From Paralcaligenes ureilyticus (GTDB taxonomy: Bacteria; Pseudomonadota; Gammaproteobacteria; Burkholderiales; Burkholderiaceae_B), in NCBI RefSeq assembly GCF_004346225.1, contig NZ_SMAJ01000016.1, positions 1-64,000 on the forward strand: a stretch of 64,000 bases of DNA, given 5' to 3'. The translations under genes were made by a program, and so were the position numbers. Every line of letters starts with the position of its first letter. Positions within the stretch are counted from its first letter, which is position 1. Below the pieces are notes generated by a model. That model was given only the letters and a program-made list of their open reading frames with translations, had not been told where the DNA came from and did not search any database. This document shows, piece by piece, positions 51,797 through 61,409 of this stretch.

Positions 51797-52904
51797 CGAA
51801 GCGCTCCGATTTGAATGTCTTGATGTCGGAAGGCTCAACGCCACTGCGCATCCAGTTCACGAGCGAACCCGCGTGCATAGACGCGAGTGTAATTCCACTG
51901 TGGCATGTGACGAGAAACGCCCCTGGGCAATCGCTGGATGCCTGGTAGATCGGGAACCCGTCCGGCGTCATGACACGCAGCGCGCCCCAGGCGCGGACCG
52001 CATTCACATTAGCCAGAATCGGAAAGTGACGGATCGCCTGACGCGCGATGTGCGCGACCTGCTTTACCGTCGTACCGTCGTTCAAACCCACGTCCTCGTG
52101 CGAGTCGCCGATTTGCACTACACCGTCGGCGGTCTGACGCACGATAAGCGACGGATGACGCAGGAACGATTGCACCCGCTCGGTAACCACGATCTGCCCT
52201 CGATTGGGCATGACCGGTGCCCGCAGGCCGACCATTGGCGCCAGGCCGCGATTGCCCAGGCCGGCGGCCAGCACCACACGGCCTGCGACATGCTCGGTGC
52301 CTCCAGCCCAAACGTGGAATGCACCGCGCCGGTGCTCGATGCGCTCACAGTGAACGCCGGCCGTCATTTCCCCGCCACGCAACTTGAAGCCTTGTACCAG
52401 AGAGAGCAAGAGTCGCAAAGGACTGACATGGCCGTCCAAAGGAGTAAAAATTGCGCCGATTACTTCGGATCCGACAAACGGCTCCATCTCGCGCAGCGTG
52501 CGGGAATCAAGTACTTCATACGGGTAGTGTCCGCCGATAGCGTCTCGTAGCAGCTCATGATCGGACACGCGACGGGCTAGATCTTGCTCATCCAGACACA
52601 TCGTCAAACCGCCGATCTGCGAGAGTTGGAGGTCAATCCCGGTCAATGCCGCCAGCTCCTGCGCGAAGACAGGCCAACACTGCGCCGCGGCTCTGCTCCA
52701 GCGTGCATAGTCAATGTTGCCTAATCCCTTCCCTGACGCCCAGACAAGACCAAAATTGCCACGTGCGGCGCGAAATGCGTCATCGCCTTCATCTAGCAGG
52801 CGCACCCGTTCGCCGGATGTGACCAGGCCGTACGCGATAGCCATACCGACGACGCCGCCACCCACTACCAACGTATCGATGTCGCGAACTGTCTTCAATG
52901 TCAT
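51789..52904 (-). CDS. FAD catalytic subunit of the dehydrogenase (DAO family, OoxB/HcnC-like)
   Basis: 371 residues. FAD site IDTLVVGGGVVGMAIAYGLV, RGNFGLVWASGKG, and the closing CHSGITLASMHAGSLV. In three-subunit octopine oxidase, HcnABC and D-hydroxyproline dehydrogenase this subunit oxidises the C-N bond. The ATG directly follows the ATPase gene stop (TAAATG). With a peptide-type importer and an enolase-superfamily enzyme, an imported amino- or imino-acid derivative is the likely substrate. Confidence 0.92.
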   Translation of the reverse strand: MTLKTVRDIDTLVVGGGVVGMAIAYGLVTSGERVRLLDEGDDAFRAARGNFGLVWASGKGLGNIDYARWSRAAAQCWPVFAQELAALTGIDLQLSQIGGLTMCLDEQDLARRVSDHELLRDAIGGHYPYEVLDSRTLREMEPFVGSEVIGAIFTPLDGHVSPLRLLLSLVQGFKLRGGEMTAGVHCERIEHRRGAFHVWAGGTEHVAGRVVLAAGLGNRGLAPMVGLRAPVMPNRGQIVVTERVQSFLRHPSLIVRQTADGVVQIGDSHEDVGLNDGTTVKQVAHIARQAIRHFPILANVNAVRAWGALRVMTPDGFPIYQASSDCPGAFLVTCHSGITLASMHAGSLVNWMRSGVEPSDIKTFKSERFDV

Positions 52905-53882
52905 TTACGCCACCACTGCATGACAGGCCACGGTGTGTCTTTCGGCAACCCAGGTCATCTCTGGCGTCTCTGAGCACTGCGCCATGGCAAGATGGCAGCG
53001 CGGGGCAAAGCGGCACCCTGAGGGTGGATTGATCGGCTTGGCAAGTTCGCCCATGATCTCAACCGGCTGTCGCCTATAGGTAGGATCTGGCACCGGAACT
53101 GCCGCCACCAAAGCACGCGTATAAGGATGCCGTGGCGAATTGACGAGATCGTGCGCGCTGGCTACTTCCACGAGCTGTCCGAGATACATCACCATCACCC
53201 GGTCGCAAAGATGAGTGAGAATTGAAAGGTCATGTGACACGTAGAGGCACGAGAATTTGAGCCTGGCCGAGAGGTCGCGCAGCAGATCCATGACATCTGC
53301 GCGAATCGATACGTCCAGCATGGAAACCGGCTCATCGGCAATCACCAACCTCGGCTCCGGAATCAGCGCGGACGCAATGCCAACACGCTGGCGCTCTCCA
53401 CCGCTCAACTGGTGAGGGTAGCGCTGCGCGTATCGCTCCGGGCGAAGCCCCACCAATGCCAGCATTTCAGGAACGCGACGCGCAATTTCGGCCTCGTCCC
53501 ACAGCTTGAGTGCCCGCGGCGCCTCGGCCACGATATCGAAGACCTTGAGTCGCGGGTTGAGCGAGTCGAATGGATCCTGAAAGATCAACTGGACTTGCGC
53601 GCGATAACGTGCAAGCGCTGTCTTGCTCAAATGTGTGACGTTCTCACCGTCAAACACGATATTCCCACTCGTTGGATCGTCAAGTTTTGCGATCAGATTG
53701 CAAGCGGTGGACTTGCCACAGCCGGATTCGCCAACGATGCCAAGTATCTCGCCCTCGTCAATGGAAAAGCTCATGTCCTCGAGCGGCTTGATCCAGCTAG
53801 GCGGTTGCCGGCGCAGCACGGCGCCGAGACTGCGTCCGAGGCTGAAGTGCTTTGTTAGGTGCTCTACGCTCAGGATTGCCAT
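52905..53882 (-). CDS. dppF: Peptide-type ABC transporter ATPase (DppF/OppF)
   Basis: 325 residues. Walker [17 protein letters not shown], signature LSGGERQRVGIASALI, Walker B LVIADEPVSMLD, switch His SHDLSIL. The C-terminal oligopeptide motif with Cys (SGCRFAPRCHLAMAQC) may bind an iron-sulfur cluster, as in other DppD/F. Overlaps dppD by 13 bases. Confidence 0.95.
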   Translation of the reverse strand: MAILSVEHLTKHFSLGRSLGAVLRRQPPSWIKPLEDMSFSIDEGEILGIVGESGCGKSTACNLIAKLDDPTSGNIVFDGENVTHLSKTALARYRAQVQLIFQDPFDSLNPRLKVFDIVAEAPRALKLWDEAEIARRVPEMLALVGLRPERYAQRYPHQLSGGERQRVGIASALIPEPRLVIADEPVSMLDVSIRADVMDLLRDLSARLKFSCLYVSHDLSILTHLCDRVMVMYLGQLVEVASAHDLVNSPRHPYTRALVAAVPVPDPTYRRQPVEIMGELAKPINPPSGCRFAPRCHLAMAQCSETPEMTWVAERHTVACHAVVA

Positions 53883-54874
53883 GTCACCTTCTTCGCTGCG
53901 GCAGCGCGCATATACTCGATATCAGCAGTACGTATGCAGGCTGACATATGATCGGGTTCGACTTCGATGGTAGCTGGCCGCCGCGCGTGACAGGTCTCGA
54001 TCGCGAACGGACACCGCTCGCCAAAGCCGCATCCTTTGGGAGGGTCCGACAAGTCTGGTGGCGACCCAGGTATGGAAATTAGTTCGCGCCCCAGTTCAAG
54101 AATGCTGGGAAACGCATTCTTGAGGCCAAGGGTGTATGGGTGCTGAGAAGCAGCGAACAGCGCCGTAGTCGGTGCACTTTCAACCATCCGCCCGGAATAC
54201 ATTACACCAACCCGATCTGTCGTCTCAGCAATCACTCCGATGTCGTGCGTGATGAGCAGAATCGACGACTTAATCCGTTGGCGGATTTCCCGGATACGGC
54301 CCAGAAGCCTTTCCTGCACCAGCACATCCAAACCAGTGGTTGGCTCGTCCATCACCAGCAGCGCGGGCTCGAAGGCTAAAGCCATGGCGATCATCGCGCG
54401 TTGGCGCATGCCACCCGAAAACTGATGTGGAAACCGGTTCATCAGCTCCGACTGCAAGCCGACGATATCGAAGAGTTCGGCTACGCGTCCGCGGGCCTTG
54501 GCCGTGGAAACTTTCGAGTGGGCGCGGATTGCCTCAACAATCTGAGCCCCCACGCGCTGCGCCGGGTTGAGCGAATTCTGGGCACTCTGTGGCACCAACG
54601 CGATCTCGCGCATCAGGATCTCGCGCCGAAAGCGCGCCGGCACCATGGTGAGTAAGTCGTGTTCCCGGAAACGCAGCACATCCGCATCGATCCGGGCGGT
54701 TGGCGGCAGCAGCCGCAGCAAAGCTTTGACGACCGTCGATTTGCCACAACCGGACTCACCGACCAGGCCAAAGACTTCAGATTCGCTGATTGCCAGATCG
54801 AGTCCGTCGACGGCGCGCACATCCCCGTGGACGCTCCGATAAGTCACCCGCAGATTGCGAGCCTCGAGTAACAT
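53870..54874 (-). CDS. dppD: Peptide-type ABC transporter ATPase (DppD/OppD)
   Basis: From the ATG at 54874, one base after the dppC stop, it has 334 residues; a longer frame runs back into dppC and is not credible. Walker [19 protein letters not shown], signature [16 protein letters not shown], Walker [20 protein letters not shown], and the C-terminal Cys motif [16 protein letters not shown]. Confidence 0.95.
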   Translation of the reverse strand: MLLEARNLRVTYRSVHGDVRAVDGLDLAISESEVFGLVGESGCGKSTVVKALLRLLPPTARIDADVLRFREHDLLTMVPARFRREILMREIALVPQSAQNSLNPAQRVGAQIVEAIRAHSKVSTAKARGRVAELFDIVGLQSELMNRFPHQFSGGMRQRAMIAMALAFEPALLVMDEPTTGLDVLVQERLLGRIREIRQRIKSSILLITHDIGVIAETTDRVGVMYSGRMVESAPTTALFAASQHPYTLGLKNAFPSILELGRELISIPGSPPDLSDPPKGCGFGERCPFAIETCHARRPATIEVEPDHMSACIRTADIEYMRAAAAKKVTWQS

Positions 54875-54875
54875 G

Positions 54876-55811
54876 CTAGCGGTCCCCCAATCGCGGGTTG
54901 GCGACAACTTCGTAAGCGCGGCTAACGAACACGAAGGCGCTGACGAGCAAAACGATCGCCGCCGATGGCGCGATGAACCACCACCAGGCGCTGCGTGTGT
55001 AGCCCGATGCCCATAAATCTTGCAGGATGCTGCCCCACGTAATCGCGTTGGGGTCACCGAAACCCAGGAAGCTGGCAGAGGCTTCGGTCACGATTGCCCA
55101 GGCGATGTTGAACGAGGTGTAAAGCAGCAGCAGCGGCAGGATGTTAGGGACAATGTGCCGGTAGATGATGCGCATATCACTCGCGCCTCGCGCCTTTGCG
55201 AAGGCTACATATTGGCGCTGTTTGATCGCCATCGTCTGGGCGCGCACTACGCGGGCGGATGTGCGCCAAACAATTACTACGATCGCCAACATCACGAAGC
55301 CGATGGAGCGCCCGAACAGAGAGATCAGTACGATGATGAAAGGAAGGAACGGCATGCCGTAAACGATGTCTGTTAGGCGCATCAGGACGTTGTCGACACG
55401 GCCGCCGTAGTAGCCGGCAAACAATCCGATATTGGCGCCGATGACAATAGAAATCAGCCCGCTGAAGAGGCCGATGATCATTGTCGTGCGTGTGGCCACG
55501 ATCATCTGCGAGAGCAGGTCACGTGCCAGATTGGTCGTGCCAAGCGGAAACTCAAAACTGGGAGGATGTAGCACCGCCATGCGTCCGTCCACCATCCGTA
55601 GCGACTCGTAGGGGTCGTGCGGCATCAGCCACGGGCCGAACACTGCCACGAGCGCTGCGACAACGATCACCACAGCGCCGAAACTACCCAGTCGGTCGGC
55701 TCGAATAATCCGCAAGTTGTTGGCCAACTCGCGGCGCAGCACGGCAACCCAGCGCAGCGCCCGGCCTCCTGCAGGAGGCACAGCAGGGGTTTCGAGGGGT
55801 TTGAGGATCAC
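54876..55811 (-). CDS. dppC: Peptide-type ABC permease (DppC)
   Basis: 311 residues with the N-terminal OppC_N helix (SFGAVVIVVAALVAVFGPWL), LGTTNLARDLLSQMI, and the coupling loop AKARGASDMRIIYRHIVPNI. The start is GTG at 55811, overlapping the enolase-family gene stop (GTGA), so translation is coupled. Confidence 0.95.
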   Translation of the reverse strand: MILKPLETPAVPPAGGRALRWVAVLRRELANNLRIIRADRLGSFGAVVIVVAALVAVFGPWLMPHDPYESLRMVDGRMAVLHPPSFEFPLGTTNLARDLLSQMIVATRTTMIIGLFSGLISIVIGANIGLFAGYYGGRVDNVLMRLTDIVYGMPFLPFIIVLISLFGRSIGFVMLAIVVIVWRTSARVVRAQTMAIKQRQYVAFAKARGASDMRIIYRHIVPNILPLLLLYTSFNIAWAIVTEASASFLGFGDPNAITWGSILQDLWASGYTRSAWWWFIAPSAAIVLLVSAFVFVSRAYEVVANPRLGDR

Positions 55812-56989
55812 CGTTGTGCCCCAAGAATGAAGCTGTCCACTGCTAGGCGACGAACGTGGGACTCGTCGACCTGGATACCCAGGCCAGCAGTGCTGGGCAG
55901 GTGCACCACCCCATCGCGCACGAACGAAGAGAAATCGGTGGGATCCTCTGCAAGGCGCAAGGTCGACATATAGGCGTGCCCAAAGTCGACAAGGTTTCTA
56001 ATAGTCACGGCGTGCTGCAACGAAGCTGCCTGCGTAATACCGAACTCCAGCATCGAATTCATATAGCAACGAATCCCGAAGGCCTCTGCCACTGCGGCGA
56101 TGCGTTGGGCACGCAAGGGTCCGCCATTTTTGCTGCTCTTGATACTGAAAACACTAGCAGCCCTGTGAGCAGCGATCTGAGCGGCGTGCGCGAGTCCGAC
56201 CACCGACTCATCCGCCGATATCGGCAACGTTCTGCCGCTAGCCAGCAGCGCCATGCCCTCGAGGTCGTCCTTTACTACGGGCTGTTCGACGAACGCAAGT
56301 TGAGAGCCACTAACCCCGTCCAGGAACTCCCGCGCTTCGTCGCGGCTCCAGCCCTGGTTGGCGTCGGCGATCAGCGCGACACGCTTCCCATAGCGTGCCT
56401 CAAGCGTAGCCACCCGCCGCACCTCATCACGCACCGGTGATGCGCCCATCTTTAGCATGAAGCTCGAGAAGCCCTGAGCAGCCCGCTCGTCGATCACGCG
56501 AATATCATCCTCGGCGGTACCATTGTTGAGCGGCCACAGCACTGGAAGCGAATTGCGGAGCGTTCCACCCAGCAGCGTTGCAACCGGAACACGCAGCCGC
56601 TTGCCGAGAAGATCGAGCAGCGCCATGCTCACCGCACCTTTGGCACAAAGGTGCTTGGGCAGCAGTGCGTCCAGCACTGCATCAATGCGCCCCGGCTCGG
56701 GAGAAGCAGAAGCAAGCACCGCCGGCAATAGCGCTTCCTTAAGGGCCCTCGCGGCGTCGCCGGACGATTCTCCGGTAAAGGCCTCATTGGGATTGGCCTC
56801 TCCCCAAGCCTCAACGCCATCGGCGTCAGTCAGTTTGAGCAACACCGCGCGTGTTGCAGTCAACGTGCCGGTGGACAGCTTGTACGGCGTGACGAACGCA
56901 ACTTCAATTTCGAACACCTCTGCCGCGATCACCGGTGCCATCGTCATAGTACTGATATTTTCTGCCATTCTGGTTCTTTCGGTAGTCAT
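55808..56989 (-). CDS. Enolase-superfamily enzyme of the MR/MLE group (racemase, epimerase or dehydratase)
   Basis: 393 residues. Metal ligands Asp209 (LIADANQGW), Glu235 (FVEQPV) and Asp260 (ISADESV); acid-base Lys180 and Lys284 (FSIKSSKNGG). The usual K-x-K of the second strand reads M-L-K (178-180), so the first Lys is Met. The family includes dipeptide epimerases, N-acylamino-acid racemases, proline-betaine epimerases and cis-3-hydroxyproline dehydratase. It is inserted between dppB and dppC with ATGA and GTGA overlaps on both sides, so its substrate is very probably the imported solute. Confidence 0.88.
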   Translation of the reverse strand: MTTERTRMAENISTMTMAPVIAAEVFEIEVAFVTPYKLSTGTLTATRAVLLKLTDADGVEAWGEANPNEAFTGESSGDAARALKEALLPAVLASASPEPGRIDAVLDALLPKHLCAKGAVSMALLDLLGKRLRVPVATLLGGTLRNSLPVLWPLNNGTAEDDIRVIDERAAQGFSSFMLKMGASPVRDEVRRVATLEARYGKRVALIADANQGWSRDEAREFLDGVSGSQLAFVEQPVVKDDLEGMALLASGRTLPISADESVVGLAHAAQIAAHRAASVFSIKSSKNGGPLRAQRIAAVAEAFGIRCYMNSMLEFGITQAASLQHAVTIRNLVDFGHAYMSTLRLAEDPTDFSSFVRDGVVHLPSTAGLGIQVDESHVRRLAVDSFILGAQR

Positions 56990-57966
56990 GTAGTTCCAAT
57001 CCGGATGCGTGGGTCAAGAAGACTGTAGGAGAGATCGGTGATGAAGTTCAACCCGATCACGACTGCTGCCATCACGAAGAAGGCCGCCTGCGCGACAGGG
57101 TAATCATGCTGCAAGGCAGCGTCGACCATGGCCTTGCCTAATCCCGGCCACGAAAATACGGTCTCGATCACGATCTGTCCGCCGATCGCAAAGCCCAAGA
57201 TCAGCGAAGAAACCGTAACTACCGCCAGCAGTGCGTTGCGCGCCGCATGCCGGAACAGCACACGGTTCGGACTCAGTCCCTTTGCACGGGCGAATTCGAC
57301 GAAATCCGAGCCCAGCACCTCGAGCATCGAATCGCGCATCACCAGCATCGGCGTGGTCATATAAAGTGCGGTGATCGTGAGCGTCGGCAAGAACAGGTGT
57401 TCTAGGAAATCCGCTGAGGTAACGAGCGCCCAGGTGCTGCCGCCGGGATCCGTGCCGGGCGTAAACATACCGCCCGTCGGAAACATATCCAACTGATAAC
57501 TCAGCCCCATGAGCAGCAGGATTCCGATCACAAACGGTGGTGCAGCCTGGCACACGAGCCCCACGACAGTCGCGCCGTTATCCAGTATGCCGCCGCGGCG
57601 TGCCGCCATCAGAACGCCGAGCACAACGCCAAACGCAATCGCCAGGATAAGTCCGGTGCTCATCAGCAGCAAAGTGTTGAATAGCCAGTGGCCCAGCAGA
57701 TTCGCGACCGGCTGGCCGCTCGTGAAAGACCGCCCCCACTCGAAAGTAACCAAGTTCTTCAGGTAGATGATGAACTGCTGCCACATTGGAAGATCCAGTC
57801 CAAAGGCATGCTTTAGCCGGATCTGTGCAGCCTCGTCGAGGGCGGGGCTGATGACCTGCGCAGTCGGGTCACCCGGCATCATCCGGAACAGGATGAAGAG
57901 AATCACTGCCACGCCCAACAGCGTAAGCATTGCCGATAAGAAACGGCGCGTCACGTACGCTGTCAT
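56986..57966 (-). CDS. dppB: Peptide-type ABC permease (DppB)
   Basis: 326 residues, six helices. TLLGVAVILFILFRMMPGDP at the start is the DppB hallmark; coupling loop FARAKGLSPNRVLFRHAARN; IVIETVFSWPGLGKAMVDAA near the end. Lies 64 bp behind dppA. Its stop overlaps the start of the enolase-family gene (ATGA). Confidence 0.95.
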   Translation of the reverse strand: MTAYVTRRFLSAMLTLLGVAVILFILFRMMPGDPTAQVISPALDEAAQIRLKHAFGLDLPMWQQFIIYLKNLVTFEWGRSFTSGQPVANLLGHWLFNTLLLMSTGLILAIAFGVVLGVLMAARRGGILDNGATVVGLVCQAAPPFVIGILLLMGLSYQLDMFPTGGMFTPGTDPGGSTWALVTSADFLEHLFLPTLTITALYMTTPMLVMRDSMLEVLGSDFVEFARAKGLSPNRVLFRHAARNALLAVVTVSSLILGFAIGGQIVIETVFSWPGLGKAMVDAALQHDYPVAQAAFFVMAAVVIGLNFITDLSYSLLDPRIRIGTT

Positions 57967-58030
57967 TGGGTGATCCCGTGAAGGAGCAGGTTTCTAATGC
58001 GGGCGTTAGCAGCTCGCAATGCGCCGTGTT

Positions 58031-59662
58031 TCACTGACCCTCCCCGCGCCGGTGTAGCAGTCGACCCTGCGGGCTCCATCCATAGCCGGCCTTCGCAAGA
58101 ATATCGCGCGCCGTCTTCACGTCCTCGGCTGGAACGGTGACGGCAGGGTTGTGCCAAAATTCATTAACGGGCGAGATAATTGATGCGCCGGGGTCGGCAT
58201 AGCCAAGCAGGACCAGCTCCGAAATCATCTTGCGCGGCATCACATGATTGAGCGCCTGACGGAAGGCTGGATCGTCGAAAGGCTTGATCTTGTTGTTGTA
58301 CGAAAGGTGATAGAGACCGTGGCTGCGATACCCCTTTGCAACCACGTTCTTTACGGCCTTCAAGCGATCGACAAGGGCTGGCGACAGGATATAGCGCGTG
58401 CGGTCGCATTCACCCCTCTCGATGGCGGCGGCCAGCGCGTCTTGGCTGCCGTAAACGATGCGAATCATGCCAGCGCACTTGGGCGGGTTAAAGTGCTCGC
58501 GGAACGCGCTGAACTTAATTTCCGAGCCGCGACGCCAGTAGTCAACCTTGAAAGGTCCGCTGCCGACCGGCTTATCGTTGGGTAACTTAAGCGGGTCATC
58601 AACGTTCGCGTTTTCCGGGATGCCTTCCCATATGTGTTTCGGGATGATAGACATCGCCGCCAGCACATTGGAGACGAACGGCGCCGATGGATCCTCGAGC
58701 CGAATGCGCACTGTATTAGCGCTAGGCAATTCCACCGCGACGACGTTGTTGAGCGCAGTCAGGAAAAACGGTGCCTTCCACTTTTTATAATATTTAAAGC
58801 TGAACTGGACATCCTCGACCGTGACCGGCTTGCCGTCATGCCAGCGCATGTCCGAGCGAATCGTCAGGTCGATCGTCTTGTCATCGATCATCTTCATGCC
58901 AGTGGCCGCCCAAGGTACGGGTTTGCCGCCCGGCCCGATGCGAAAGAGCCGGTCATAGATGATGGCGAGTTCCGCGAATTCAGTCGAATCAACAACGGCG
59001 AGTGGGTTCAGGTGTTTCACGTCTGTGCTCGCGCCGGTGCGAGAAAGCCCGTCACCTACCGCTTCCATGTTAACGTCAGACCAAAAGCCACCGATACCTT
59101 CGCCGATCTGCGGAACCAGGCCTTTGAGTTTGTCCGAACGGTAAGCCATCGTGATCTGCGGATAGACCAGCACGGTGCCTGGTTGGTCTTTGAAGATGAT
59201 CTCTTGCGCTTCGAACACCAGTTTCTTGCGATCCTCGATGTTCATCGTGTGGCTCTGGGCGATCGCTAGCGTATCCAAGCGGCCGTTCTTGTAGCCCATC
59301 CAGTTGAAGCCGCCGGGCTTGTACTCCCCGGAGTAGTGAACGCCGCGAATAAAGAAGTCGGGATCGATGCGGATCGACGTGCCTGTGAGATTGACCAGGA
59401 ACATCTCGAAGTCATGCTCCATGATGACTTTTTGGATGCCTTGGTTGTAATCGATTGGATTGGCCTCAACTTCCCACCCGATAGACTTGCAGGACTGTGC
59501 CACAAGTCGCGCAATTTCTGGACGGGCTGGGTCGAACTGCGCGGTACAGGTCAAAATAGAACGCTTCGCCACTGGCGCTCCGATTTGTCGCGCATGCCCG
59601 ATGCCACTAACGGCGGTTGCGGCAAGAGCTGCTGCGCTTTTTACGAATTCACGACGATCCAT
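58031..59662 (-). CDS. dppA: Peptide-type ABC transporter periplasmic receptor (family 5, DppA-like)
   Basis: 543 residues. The N-terminus MDRREFVKSAAALAATAVSG is a twin-arginine (RREFVK) signal, so export by Tat is likely; many DppA use Sec. SBP_bac_5 features: MRWHDGKPVTVEDVQFSFKY and NDKPVGSGPFKVDYW. GGAG precedes the ATG. First gene of the array; its promoter region is shared with the divergent LysR gene and holds a T-N11-A palindrome. Confidence 0.94.
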   Translation of the reverse strand: MDRREFVKSAAALAATAVSGIGHARQIGAPVAKRSILTCTAQFDPARPEIARLVAQSCKSIGWEVEANPIDYNQGIQKVIMEHDFEMFLVNLTGTSIRIDPDFFIRGVHYSGEYKPGGFNWMGYKNGRLDTLAIAQSHTMNIEDRKKLVFEAQEIIFKDQPGTVLVYPQITMAYRSDKLKGLVPQIGEGIGGFWSDVNMEAVGDGLSRTGASTDVKHLNPLAVVDSTEFAELAIIYDRLFRIGPGGKPVPWAATGMKMIDDKTIDLTIRSDMRWHDGKPVTVEDVQFSFKYYKKWKAPFFLTALNNVVAVELPSANTVRIRLEDPSAPFVSNVLAAMSIIPKHIWEGIPENANVDDPLKLPNDKPVGSGPFKVDYWRRGSEIKFSAFREHFNPPKCAGMIRIVYGSQDALAAAIERGECDRTRYILSPALVDRLKAVKNVVAKGYRSHGLYHLSYNNKIKPFDDPAFRQALNHVMPRKMISELVLLGYADPGASIISPVNEFWHNPAVTVPAEDVKTARDILAKAGYGWSPQGRLLHRRGEGQ

Positions 59663-59761
59663 GCCCGCTCCTTCAGTTAGTCAGGCCCAAGCCCGATATG
59701 CGACAAGTCTACGGTTGAGGGTGTGACATGTCTACGCCGCAAGACGCAACGTTATCAATCC

Positions 59762-59776
59762 ATAACTGTGAGTTAT
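59762..59776. promoter_or_regulatory. LysR binding-site candidate
   Basis: ATAACT-GTG-AGTTAT is a perfect palindrome containing T-N11-A. It lies 39 bases before the lysR ATG and 100 before dppA on the other side, the usual place for autoregulation and divergent activation. Confidence 0.6.
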
Positions 59777-59814
59777 AGTCGACTCAAAGCCCTAACACTT
59801 GAAAAGGCAAAACT

Positions 59815-60783
59815 ATGAAATTCCGACTCATTGAGGTCTTCAAGGCAATGATGGAATGCGGGACAGTTACAGCAGCCGCTCACTCGCTCAAGATATCTCA
59901 GCCGGCAATGACAAAGCAACTCACCCAGTTGCAAAATGAGCTCAACTTAGTGCTATTCGAACAGCGCGGTGGGCGCCTGGTGCCGACATCAGAAGCGCAA
60001 GCCCTTATTGGTTCGATAGACCGAGCGTGGCGTGGCGTCATCGAGTTGAAAGAAGCTGCCAGAGACGTGCGTGACATGCGACGCGGCCGGCTCACAGTAG
60101 TCGCTTCCCCGAGCTTCGCCCAGACGCTGATGGCCGACTTTGTCGCTCAATTCACTCGTGAATCGAGCAAGATCACAATCGCGTTGCACGCGCAAACATC
60201 TCCTCGGGTGATTGACTGGACAGCGGACGGCCAGGCAGATATCGGAATATCAATGATCCTCGCGCCCCGTCCCGGCGTTCACGTGGAGGCGCTGGGAAGC
60301 CTCGTTGGAGTTTGCGCGCTGCCAATTGGCCACGCGCTCGCTGCAAATAAGGTCATACGCGCGGAGGATCTCCACGGTCAGCCATTCATCTCATTAGCCG
60401 AGATTGATGGTGCGCGCTCCCGGGTGGAAGCTGTATTCGATAGGCAAGCGATAGACCGCGACATCTCTTTGACAACGCCGCAATCCGCAGTGGCGTTAGC
60501 GCTTGTCGCACGGGGCGCCGGCGTGGCGATCATTGACGAGGCCGCAGCGACGATGGCTGACCTGACTCGGGTGGCCATCCGCCCGTTCTTGCCTACGGTG
60601 AGCTTTGAAGTCTACATGTACCATCCCGCGAATAAGGTACCTTCACAGTTGAATGAGCGGTTTGTGCGACAGTTTCGGACGTGGTTTAAAGGCTATCGTG
60701 CGACCGCGAGAGACACTGTCACCCCATTGCTGTCGCAAATATCCGCCTCCCATACGGACTCCCCACGCAAACGAAGAAAATGA
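59815..60783 (+). CDS. LysR-family transcriptional regulator
   Basis: 322 residues. HTH GTVTAAAHSLKISQPAMTKQ; ligand domain from about 90 (RRGRLTVVASPSFAQTLMAD). The C-terminus has a basic tail (TDSPRKRRK). Divergent from dppA; very likely controls the dpp/dehydrogenase array. It resembles regulators of opine and amino-acid oxidase operons (OccR/NocR style) in arrangement. Confidence 0.93.
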   Translation: MKFRLIEVFKAMMECGTVTAAAHSLKISQPAMTKQLTQLQNELNLVLFEQRGGRLVPTSEAQALIGSIDRAWRGVIELKEAARDVRDMRRGRLTVVASPSFAQTLMADFVAQFTRESSKITIALHAQTSPRVIDWTADGQADIGISMILAPRPGVHVEALGSLVGVCALPIGHALAANKVIRAEDLHGQPFISLAEIDGARSRVEAVFDRQAIDRDISLTTPQSAVALALVARGAGVAIIDEAAATMADLTRVAIRPFLPTVSFEVYMYHPANKVPSQLNERFVRQFRTWFKGYRATARDTVTPLLSQISASHTDSPRKRRK

Positions 60784-60852
60784 GTCGAGTGGGATGCCGC
60801 GGATCGGAGCCAACGTTCAACAGACTTGAGCAACACATAGATTGTTCATCGT

Positions 60853-60869
60853 GCTAACATTTCGTTAGC
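60853..60869. promoter_or_regulatory. MarR operator candidate
   Basis: GCTAAC-ATTTC-GTTAGC, a perfect 6-bp inverted repeat ending 21 bases before the marR ATG. AGCTAAAC follows as a possible extra half-site. Confidence 0.5.
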
Positions 60870-60890
60870 TAAATATTCACAAGCTAAACA

Positions 60891-61406
60891 ATGAGCAATT
60901 CGGCGCTGCACATGCAGAAGATGGAGGCCAGTCTGGATCTCGTCGCACGCAGTGTGGCGGGTTTCCCGCTGCAAGACGCGACGCTGGCCGGTTGGCTGAA
61001 TTTGGCCGCGAAGGGGTTGACCAATTTGTCGGATGCGGCGCTAAGTCCGTACGACATGCACCAGAGCGACTTTCGCGCGCTGATGTATTTATTTGGCAAT
61101 ACGGATAACCCCGTTTTCCCGGATGAGTTATCCGCTTATCTTGCGCAAACTCCGGCCAACGTCACCCGTATTACGGACTTACTCGTCAAGCGCGGACTGG
61201 TGGCGCGTGCCAACTGCGCCGAGGATCGGCGTCGGGTCGAATTGAGAATCACACAGGCCGGCCTCCAGTTCGTCCTCGAGCTTTTGCCCAGGTTTTTTCC
61301 GCCATTGCGCGCGGCGTTTTCCTGCTTCAGCGCGGCCGACAAGTGTGAGTTGCAGCGTCTGTTGCGCCTACTTGTCAAGTCGATGGATACCGTGGTCGAT
61401 TCCTAA
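60891..61406 (+). CDS. MarR-family regulator of the RND pump
   Basis: 171 residues. Winged helix: LSAYLAQTPANVTRITDLLV (recognition helix) and the wing RANCAEDRRRVELRITQAG with the conserved D-R-R. It is the first gene of the marR-adaptor-pump unit and ends 3 bp before the adaptor. Probable repressor released by a toxic ligand. Confidence 0.93.
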   Translation: MSNSALHMQKMEASLDLVARSVAGFPLQDATLAGWLNLAAKGLTNLSDAALSPYDMHQSDFRALMYLFGNTDNPVFPDELSAYLAQTPANVTRITDLLVKRGLVARANCAEDRRRVELRITQAGLQFVLELLPRFFPPLRAAFSCFSAADKCELQRLLRLLVKSMDTVVDS

Positions 61407-61409
61407 CTC

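Noticed and set aside
53870-55057. Longer DppD frame starting at 55057
   Set aside because: The extra 61 residues lie inside dppC and are not family-like; the ATG at 54874 directly after the dppC stop is the natural start.
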